A DNA stretch of 22,438 bases from Clostridiales bacterium UBA4362 (GTDB taxonomy: Bacteria > Bacillota > Clostridia > TANB77 > CAG-508), in assembly GCA_002393975.1 (NCBI GenBank), contig DGSM01000136.1, positions 1-22,438 on the forward strand, given 5' to 3'. The position numbers and the translations under genes are program-made. Of this stretch, positions 17,213 to 22,438 are shown piece by piece (position 1 is the stretch's first letter; every line of letters begins with the position of its first letter). A model generated the notes under the pieces. The model made no database searches and was not told the origin of the DNA. It worked only from the letters and a program-made list of their open reading frames with translations.

Positions 17213-17334
17213 AAAGGTACCTTTTGCTTGGTTTATTAGTAAGTTTCACATAACTATAGACTAAGTTCAAGGAATAAATTATAAAAGTGTGATTTTGAAA
17301 TTCTGTTTTCAAACTACTTTGGAAAGGAAAAACA
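17213..17334 (+). promoter_or_regulatory. rpsO 5' leader, candidate S15 autoregulatory region
   Basis: About 120 nt separate the predicted start from the rpsO ATG. Visible elements are the palindrome AAAGGTACCTTT (17213-17224), a long-range match TCACA/TGTGA (17246-17250 with 17288-17292), and a hairpin TTTGAAA/TTTCAAA (17294-17300 with 17307-17313) directly before the Shine-Dalgarno GGAAAGG (17321-17327). The CCTTT of the palindrome could also pair with AAAGG of that site. Bacterial S15 commonly represses its own mRNA through leader structure, so this leader probably does the same. I could not match it to a specific known S15 leader fold. Confidence 0.4.
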
Positions 17335-17598
17335 ATGACAAAGGAAAGAAAAGAAGAAATTATTAAAACTTACAGAAGAGACGATAAAGACACTGGTTCT
17401 CCAGAAGTTCAAATCGCTTTATTAACTGAAAGAATTAATAATCTTACTGAACATCTTAAAGAAAACCCAAAAGATAATCATTCAAGACGTGGTTTACTTA
17501 TGATGGTTGGAAATAGAAGAAATCTTCTTAACTACCTAGCTAAAAAAGATATCCAAAGATATAGAGATATAGTAGCAAAACTAGGATTAAGAAAATAA
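17335..17598 (+). CDS. rpsO: 30S ribosomal protein S15
   Basis: An 87-residue protein, close to the usual 88-89 residues. S15 binds the central domain of 16S rRNA at a three-way junction early in 30S assembly. The whole sequence fits the family: KTYRRDDKDTGSPEVQIALL at the N-terminus, then LTEHLKENPKDNHSRRGLLM with the rRNA-contacting HSRRGLL segment, and VGNRRNLLNYLAKKDIQRYR. The start is supported by GGAAAGG 7 nt upstream. It precedes pnp, the conserved bacterial order, with a hairpin between them. Nothing unusual in the protein itself. Confidence 0.98.
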   Translation: MTKERKEEIIKTYRRDDKDTGSPEVQIALLTERINNLTEHLKENPKDNHSRRGLLMMVGNRRNLLNYLAKKDIQRYRDIVAKLGLRK

Positions 17599-17617
17599 TT
17601 AATTTAGTATTCATATT

Positions 17618-17650
17618 AAGCGAAGGTGTTTTTTATGACCTTCGCTTTTT
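17618..17650 (+). terminator. Intergenic terminator/attenuator between rpsO and pnp
   Basis: A perfect 10-bp stem AAGCGAAGGT (17618-17627) with ACCTTCGCTT (17638-17647), a 10-nt loop and a short T run. The T tract is only about five bases (17646-17650) and I see no clear promoter before pnp, so it probably lets part of the transcription through or acts as a processing site. Confidence 0.7.
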
Positions 17651-17663
17651 GTGATAAATTACG

Positions 17664-17689
17664 CCTTTGATGGGATGTAGTCATCAAGG
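17664..17689 (+). promoter_or_regulatory. Hairpin in the pnp leader
   Basis: CCTTTGATG (17664-17672) can pair with CATCAAGG (17682-17689), leaving one bulged T and a loop of about nine nt. It ends just before the purine-rich pnp ribosome-binding region (GGAAGGAAGGG, 17692-17702). In enterobacteria pnp is autoregulated through leader cleavage, so a control role is possible here, though not shown. Confidence 0.4.
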
Positions 17690-17706
17690 ATGGAAGGAAG
17701 GGAAAA

Positions 17707-19830
17707 ATGATTAAATTTTATGAAACTGAACTTGCTGGAAGAAAATTAAGTATAGAAACAGGTAAGTTCGCAAACCAAGCCAATGGAAGTGTTACAGTAA
17801 GATATGGTGACACTATGGTTATGACAAATGTTACAGCTGCTAAAGAAGCTGATGATTCAGTGGACTTTTTTCCACTATCAGTAGAATTTGAAGAAAAAAT
17901 GTATTCTGTTGGAAAGATTCCAGGATCTTTTAATAGAAGAGAAGGAAAACCAAGTGAGTCTAGTATATTAGTTTCACGTGCTATTGATAGACCAGTAAGA
18001 CCACTATTTCCACACGACTTTAAAAATGGTGTTACAATAGTTAATACTGTTTTAAGTGATGACCAAGATAATTCTCCAGAAGTTTGTGCACAAATTGGTA
18101 CATCAGCTGCATTATCAATTTCAGATATCCCATGGGGTGGCCCAACAGCTGCTGTTCAAGTTGGATTAGTTGATGGAAAAATAATTATTAATCCAAATGA
18201 AAAAGAAGCTAAACTAAGTGACATGAAATTAACAGTTGCAGGAACTGAAGAACAAATTACAATGATTGAATGTGGAGCTAAAGAAGTTGATAATGACACA
18301 ATGTATGAAGCAATAGTTACAGCTCATGAAGAAATCAAGAAAATTTGCAAATTTATTGCCGATATTAAAGCTGAAATAGGAAAAGAAAAATTTGAATATA
18401 AATCATACTCAGTAGATGAAGAATATTATAAAGCAGTAAAAGATACATTATATGATGAAATGTATGAAGCTGTTAAAGAAACAGATAAGATTAAAAGAGA
18501 AGAAAATGTTGAAGCTGTTACTGAAAAGATTAAAGCTTTAGCTGTTGAAATGTGGGGAGAGAATGCTGAAGAAGAGCATGCTTTTGACATTGCTACAGCA
18601 GTTCATGATATAGAAAAAGAATGTGTAAGAAAAATAATTTTATCAGAAAAAATTAGACCAGATGGAAGAAAAATTGATGAGATAAGACCTTTATATGCAG
18701 AGGCTGGATTAATCCCTCGTGTACATGGAAGTGGACTATTCTCAAGAGGTCAAACTCAAGTATTATCAATTGCTACATTAGGTACTAAATCAGATAGCCA
18801 AATGCTAGATGAAATAGATTTATCTAAAACAGAAAAAAGATATATGCATCAATATAATTTCCCTGGATACTCTGTAGGAGACGCTAGACCATCTAGAGGA
18901 CCTGGAAGAAGAGAGATTGGACATGGAGCATTAGCTGAGAAAGCATTAGTTCCAGTATTACCTAGTGTTGATGAATTCCCTTATACAATTAGAGTTGTAT
19001 CTGAAGTTCTAGAGTCTAATGGATCTACTTCACAAGCTTCTATTTGTGGTAGTACATTAGCACTTATGGATGCTGGTGTTCCAATTAAGAAACCAGTAGC
19101 AGGTATTTCTTGTGGACTAATTACAGATGATGAAAATCCAGATAACTATGTAGTATTAACAGATATTCAAGATATTGAAGACTTCTTTGGAGATATGGAC
19201 TTTAAAGTTGGTGGAACCAAAGATGGAATCACAGCTATTCAAGTAGATATTAAACTTGGTGGATTATCATATGAAGTAATTAAACAGGCTTTAGAAAGAA
19301 CAAAGATTGCAAGAGATAATATTATTGATAATTATATCTTAAAAGCTATTCCAGCTCCTCGTGAAGATGTTTCTGAATATGCTCCAAAGATTGTTACAAT
19401 GCATATTGATAAAGATAAGATTAAAGATGTTATCGGTGCTGGCGGAAAAGTTATCAATAAGATTATTGAACAAACTGGAGTACAAATTGATATTGATGAT
19501 GATGGAAGAGTAGATATTTATTCTACTGATAAAACTAATTGCGAAAAAGCTGCTAGAATCGTTTATGGAATTACTCGTGAAATAGTTGCAGGAGAAGTTT
19601 ATGAAGGTATAGTAACTAGAATCATGAACTTTGGTGCTTTTGTAGATATTGGTGGAGGAAGAGAAGGATTACTTCATATTTCTAAAATATCAAAAGAACA
19701 TATTGAAAAAGTTGAAGATGTTCTAGCTATAGGTGATGAAGTAGTAGTTAAGGTTTCTGATATTGATTCACAAGGCAGAATTAATCTTAATATGAAAGAT
19801 TTAGAAAAATCAGATAAAGAAAGCAAATAA
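17707..19830 (+). CDS. pnp: Polyribonucleotide nucleotidyltransferase (PNPase)
   Basis: A 707-residue protein of normal family length. PNPase degrades RNA 3' to 5' using phosphate, releasing nucleoside diphosphates, as a trimer that often works in RNA-decay complexes. Domains in order: first RNase PH-like core (about 1-215, with RPLFPHDF and FNRREGKPSE), a helical linker, second RNase PH-like core (about 310-545) with the active-site segment IEDFFGDMDFKVGGT, a KH domain with GxxG loop GAGG at 577-580, and an S1 domain (about 628-700, GIVTRIMNFGAFVDIGGGREGL). By alignment from memory with the E. coli enzyme, Asp492, Asp498 and Lys500 match the catalytic Asp486, Asp492 and Lys494, so it should be active. 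A long purine-rich Shine-Dalgarno stretch precedes the ATG. It follows rpsO and is closed by a strong terminator. Confidence 0.98.
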   Translation: MIKFYETELAGRKLSIETGKFANQANGSVTVRYGDTMVMTNVTAAKEADDSVDFFPLSVEFEEKMYSVGKIPGSFNRREGKPSESSILVSRAIDRPVRPLFPHDFKNGVTIVNTVLSDDQDNSPEVCAQIGTSAALSISDIPWGGPTAAVQVGLVDGKIIINPNEKEAKLSDMKLTVAGTEEQITMIECGAKEVDNDTMYEAIVTAHEEIKKICKFIADIKAEIGKEKFEYKSYSVDEEYYKAVKDTLYDEMYEAVKETDKIKREENVEAVTEKIKALAVEMWGENAEEEHAFDIATAVHDIEKECVRKIILSEKIRPDGRKIDEIRPLYAEAGLIPRVHGSGLFSRGQTQVLSIATLGTKSDSQMLDEIDLSKTEKRYMHQYNFPGYSVGDARPSRGPGRREIGHGALAEKALVPVLPSVDEFPYTIRVVSEVLESNGSTSQASICGSTLALMDAGVPIKKPVAGISCGLITDDENPDNYVVLTDIQDIEDFFGDMDFKVGGTKDGITAIQVDIKLGGLSYEVIKQALERTKIARDNIIDNYILKAIPAPREDVSEYAPKIVTMHIDKDKIKDVIGAGGKVINKIIEQTGVQIDIDDDGRVDIYSTDKTNCEKAARIVYGITREIVAGEVYEGIVTRIMNFGAFVDIGGGREGLLHISKISKEHIEKVEDVLAIGDEVVVKVSDIDSQGRINLNMKDLEKSDKESK

Positions 19831-19840
19831 TAAAATAATT

Positions 19841-19878
19841 AGAGGATTGCCCTGAAAATCAGGGTAATCCTCTTTTTC
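19841..19878 (+). terminator. Strong rho-independent terminator after pnp
   Basis: A 15-bp stem AGAGGATTGCCCTGA (19841-19855) with TCAGGGTAATCCTCT (19859-19873), containing one G-T wobble, closes a three-base loop and is followed by TTTTT. It is the clearest terminator in the window. Confidence 0.95.
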
Positions 19879-19886
19879 ATGTCAAA

Positions 19887-19915
19887 TTGATATTTATTTG
19901 TATTTATGGTAAAAT
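19887..19915 (+). promoter_or_regulatory. Extended -10 promoter for the UDP-sugar pyrophosphorylase gene
   Basis: TTGATA (19887-19892), an exact 17-nt spacer and TAAAAT (19910-19915) with an upstream TGG (19907-19909), placed immediately after the pnp terminator. The predicted leader is about 30 nt. Confidence 0.8.
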
Positions 19916-19951
19916 ACACAATAGGATTTTTTAACAAAGGGGGGAACTTAT

Positions 19952-21211
19952 TTGGAAAAATACAAGCAAATATTAAAAGACAATAATCAAACACATCTTC
20001 AAAAATATATTGATATGTGTAATGAAGAAGAAAGAAAAAATTTAATAAAAGAAATAGAAAGTATAGATTTTGATAAATTAAATAAATTATATAAAATTAG
20101 TAAAAGACCTATTAAAATAGAAAAAGGTTTAATTATTGAACATATATCTTTTAAAGATAAATATAAACTAAGTGAAGATAAATATAATGAATTAAAAGAT
20201 TTAGGTGAAGATATTATAAAAAATAACCATTATGCGGTAGTAACCATGGCTGGAGGCCAGGGAACTAGACTTGGACATGATGGCCCTAAGGGCTCTTTTT
20301 TATTAGATGTTAAACCTGAGCCTAAATATTTATTCCAAATTTTAGCTGAAAATTTAATTAGACATAATCAAAACTATGGAATTACATTAAATTGGTATAT
20401 TATGACTAGTACAGAAAATAATGACCAAACTATAGAGTTCTTTAAAAAACATGACTATTTTGGATATGATCCTTCATATATTAAGTTTTTTGTACAAGGA
20501 AATTTACCACTATTATTTGAAGATGGTAGATTAATAGTAGATAAAGGTTATCATATTAAGCTTGCTGCTGATGGAAATGGATGTATATATAAAGCCATGA
20601 AAGAAGCGGGAATACTAGATGATATGGAATCAAAAGGAATTAAATGGATTTTCATAGGATCAGTAGATAATGCTTTATTAAATATGGTAGATCCATTATT
20701 AGTTGGATTAACTATAAAAGAAGGTAATGAAATAGGATCTAAATCTGTTGCAAAAGCAAATCCTAAAGAAAAAGTTGGAGTATTTTGCAAAAAAGATGGC
20801 AGGCCAGGTGTAATTGAATATTCTGAACTTCCTGAAGCCATGGCAGAAGAAGTTGATGAAGATGGAGAATTATTATATGGAGAATCTCATATAATGTGTA
20901 ATCTATATTCTTTATCAGCATTAAAGACAATTGCTTCTAAAAATCTACCATATCATAGTGCTAATAAGAAAGCTCCATATATGGATGAAAACGGAGAAAT
21001 AGTAAAGGTTACAGAACCTAATGGATATAAATATGAAGCATTTATATTTGATGGATTTAATTACTTTAAAGAAATATCTATTCTAAGAGGAAAAAGAGAA
21101 GATGATTTTGCTCCAGTAAAAAATGCTGAAGGTGTTGATAGTCCAGAGACAGCAACTAAACTTTATAATGACTTTTGGGCTACTCATAAAAGTCAAAATG
21201 AAAGACAGTAA
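19952..21211 (+). CDS. UDPGP type 1 family nucleotidyltransferase, UAP-like UDP-sugar pyrophosphorylase
   Basis: A 419-residue enzyme that should join UTP with a sugar 1-phosphate to give UDP-sugar and pyrophosphate. An N-terminal helical part (about 1-90) precedes the nucleotide-binding core: VTMAGGQGTRLG (97-108), then GPKG (111-114) and a PEPKYLFQI segment. Further matches to the UAP (UDP-N-acetylhexosamine pyrophosphorylase) branch are FVQGNLPLLFEDGR, DGNG (207-210) and a metal-site-like VDN (238-240) followed by DPLLVG, then KVGVFCKKDGRPGVIEYSE. It is more like the eukaryotic-type UAP/UGP family than bacterial GalU or GlmU. UDP-GlcNAc or UDP-GalNAc is the likeliest product; UDP-glucose is possible. 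Start: TTG at 19952, 7 nt after a run of six G (19939-19944); the next Met is residue 22. It has its own promoter and no clear terminator. Confidence 0.87.
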   Translation: MEKYKQILKDNNQTHLQKYIDMCNEEERKNLIKEIESIDFDKLNKLYKISKRPIKIEKGLIIEHISFKDKYKLSEDKYNELKDLGEDIIKNNHYAVVTMAGGQGTRLGHDGPKGSFLLDVKPEPKYLFQILAENLIRHNQNYGITLNWYIMTSTENNDQTIEFFKKHDYFGYDPSYIKFFVQGNLPLLFEDGRLIVDKGYHIKLAADGNGCIYKAMKEAGILDDMESKGIKWIFIGSVDNALLNMVDPLLVGLTIKEGNEIGSKSVAKANPKEKVGVFCKKDGRPGVIEYSELPEAMAEEVDEDGELLYGESHIMCNLYSLSALKTIASKNLPYHSANKKAPYMDENGEIVKVTEPNGYKYEAFIFDGFNYFKEISILRGKREDDFAPVKNAEGVDSPETATKLYNDFWATHKSQNERQ

Positions 21212-21214
21212 TTA

Positions 21215-21243
21215 TTGTAAAATAAAAAATAAATTGATATAAT
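21215..21243 (+). promoter_or_regulatory. Extended -10 promoter for the Asp23/AmaP unit
   Basis: TTGTAA (21215-21220), an exact 17-nt spacer and TATAAT (21238-21243) with an upstream TGA (21235-21237). It begins four bases after the upstream stop codon. It looks like a vegetative sigma-A promoter and not an alternative stress-sigma promoter. Confidence 0.8.
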
Positions 21244-21275
21244 ATGAGCGTAATAAAATTAGGAGTTTTATAAAT

Positions 21276-21758
21276 ATGGAGAATAAGAAAGAAACACCAA
21301 AAGAAAGTAAGAAAAATGATGAGAAAAACGCATCAGAGAATAATATTAAGATTTCAAACGATGTTATAGAGATGATTGCTGGTGTTGCAGCCAATGAAGT
21401 ACAAGGCGTTAGCGAAATGACAGGCGGATTTGCAGGTGGAATCACAGAAATTCTTAGTGGAAAAAAGAATTATTCTAAAGGAATCAAAGTTAACATTAAT
21501 GAATCTTCAGTAATTATCGATGTTAACATTATTGTTGAATATGGTGCAAGAATTCCAGATGTAGCTTTTGAAATTCAAAAGCGTGTTAAAACTGCTGTAG
21601 AGAATATGACAGGTCTTAATGTAGAAGAAGTTAATGTTCATGTACAAGGAGTTGCTCTTCCAGATAGTAAAAAGAAATCTGATGAAGGTAAAGAAAAAAG
21701 TGAACATAAAGCCGAGGAAAAAGACAAGAATCAAAAGAAACAAAATTCAAAAAAATAA
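21276..21758 (+). CDS. Asp23/Gls24-family envelope protein
   Basis: A 160-residue cytoplasmic protein. Asp23 proteins are abundant envelope-stress proteins that gather at the inner face of the membrane, in Staphylococcus through the anchor AmaP. After a charged N-terminus (about 1-22) comes the Asp23 domain (about 23-128): ISNDVIEMIAGVAANEVQGV, a Gly-rich turn GGFAGGITEILSGKK, VNINESSVIIDVNIIVEYGA, then the end block VNVHVQGVAL. The last 30 residues are Lys/Glu-rich and probably disordered. AGGAG (21261-21265) supports the ATG. The next gene, 21 bp downstream, encodes an AmaP-like anchor, so the pair forms a functional unit. Confidence 0.93.
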   Translation: MENKKETPKESKKNDEKNASENNIKISNDVIEMIAGVAANEVQGVSEMTGGFAGGITEILSGKKNYSKGIKVNINESSVIIDVNIIVEYGARIPDVAFEIQKRVKTAVENMTGLNVEEVNVHVQGVALPDSKKKSDEGKEKSEHKAEEKDKNQKKQNSKK

Positions 21759-21779
21759 ATGAAAAGGAAGTTTTGAATT

Positions 21780-22438
21780 ATGAAATTTTTAGAAAAATTA
21801 GGACTAGTGCTATTTTCATTCATAGTATTAGTTATATCTATTATGCTTATATTAGTAGGAGTTGGACTAGTTGATGTTAGTATTTTTTCAGTACTAATTG
21901 CAAAAATGGTTGCACACTCAACTGCTGTAAAGATAATGTATGGAGTATGTGCAGTATTTATTCTAATTGCTCTTAGATGTTTATTCTTTGGTTCATCTAG
22001 TTCAAGTAATCCAGAACTAGATGGAATACTTATGGAAAATGAAGATGGCAAACTATTAATTACATATGATACACTAGAAACATTAGTAGATGGAGTTATT
22101 AACAATGTAGATGATATTTTAGCTGCATCACCTGATATAACTATAACAGAAGACAATGAGGTTTATATCAGCGTTCTTATTGATGTTAAACAACATACTG
22201 TAATTAAATTAGTAACTTCAAAACTTCAACAAGATATAAAAACAACAATTAAAGAAGCAACTGATATTGAAGTTAAGAGAGTTGATATTCAAGTAAGGGA
22301 AGTAGAAGCTGAAGATGTTTCTGATACTGATTTTGAAGAAGAATTTGCTGACAAATTAGTAGAGAAACCTAAAAAAGTTGTTGAAAAAGAAGCTCAAGAA
22401 GATAAAGAAGAAAAGGCTGAGAAAACAAAAAAAGAAGA
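21780..22438 (+). CDS. amaP: AmaP-like Asp23 membrane anchor, N-terminal part (3' end outside window)
   Basis: An open frame from ATG 21780 runs off the window edge with no stop: 219 complete codons are visible. Two membrane helices lie at about residues 7-31 (LGLVLFSFIVLVISIMLILV) and 50-69. A cytoplasmic domain follows at about 88-178 with the Asp23-like pattern: TYDTLETLVDGVINNV, ITEDNEVYISVLIDV, and EVKRVDIQVREVE at its end. It then enters a Glu/Lys-rich tail like that of the preceding protein. Two N-terminal helices plus an Asp23-like domain is the AmaP architecture; in Staphylococcus aureus AmaP holds Asp23 at the membrane. Shine-Dalgarno AAGG (21764-21767) lies 12 nt upstream. The family is clear; equivalence to the staphylococcal gene is inferred. 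Confidence 0.88.
   Translation, partial: MKFLEKLGLVLFSFIVLVISIMLILVGVGLVDVSIFSVLIAKMVAHSTAVKIMYGVCAVFILIALRCLFFGSSSSSNPELDGILMENEDGKLLITYDTLETLVDGVINNVDDILAASPDITITEDNEVYISVLIDVKQHTVIKLVTSKLQQDIKTTIKEATDIEVKRVDIQVREVEAEDVSDTDFEEEFADKLVEKPKKVVEKEAQEDKEEKAEKTKKE

Noticed and set aside
1..22438. Mobile element, prophage or CRISPR content
   Set aside because: No transposase, integrase, phage structural gene, terminal inverted repeats or regularly spaced long direct repeats were found; the giant genes look like resident surface genes.

Overview
The window is strongly A+T-rich and all genes read on the + strand. Gene content points to a low-GC Bacillota, most likely a clostridial or uncultured gut lineage: an MreB-type actin, TetR regulator, Asp23/AmaP envelope pair, rpsO-pnp, and very large surface proteins built from DUF11-like and SdrD-B/Cna-B-like modules. 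Shine-Dalgarno sites are good, and stop codons behave as in the standard code. I saw no tRNA, rRNA, CRISPR array, transposase or phage structural gene.

Layout. (1) Positions 1-961: the 3' end of an mreB-family gene, overlapped by 29 bp by a TetR-family regulator. (2) Positions 962-2746: a gap with three GTAAC direct repeats exactly 11 bp apart, a sigma-A-like promoter, then a two-gene unit (a cytoplasmic protein with a Gln-rich prion-like region and a 90-residue two-helix membrane protein), closed by a terminator. (3) Positions 2880-16310: an extended -10 promoter drives two giant exported proteins of 1699 and 2755 residues. They are joined by an ATGA stop/start overlap, so they are probably made together. 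The first is held by a C-terminal membrane helix. The second ends in an LPPTG sortase signal and carries a 13-cysteine cluster and an EF-hand/dockerin-like loop. (4) Positions 16337-17170: a separately promoted gene for a charged, probably coiled-coil cytoplasmic protein of unknown role, then a terminator. (5) Positions 17181-19878: rpsO with a leader of about 120 nt, a hairpin terminator/attenuator, pnp and a strong terminator. (6) Positions 19887-21211: a UAP-like UDP-sugar pyrophosphorylase starting at TTG. (7) Positions 21215-22438: an Asp23/Gls24 protein and the start of its membrane anchor AmaP, cut by the window edge.

Much of the window concerns the cell envelope: MreB guides wall synthesis, the UAP-like enzyme would supply nucleotide sugars, Asp23/AmaP is an envelope-stress scaffold, and the giant pair forms surface structure. 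rpsO-pnp is ordinary housekeeping. The least explained part is the accessory block at 962-17100: the coupled giant surface proteins and three unassigned genes around them. I infer, without proof, that it is a surface-display locus. Five of the six predicted promoters carry an extended -10 TGN element.
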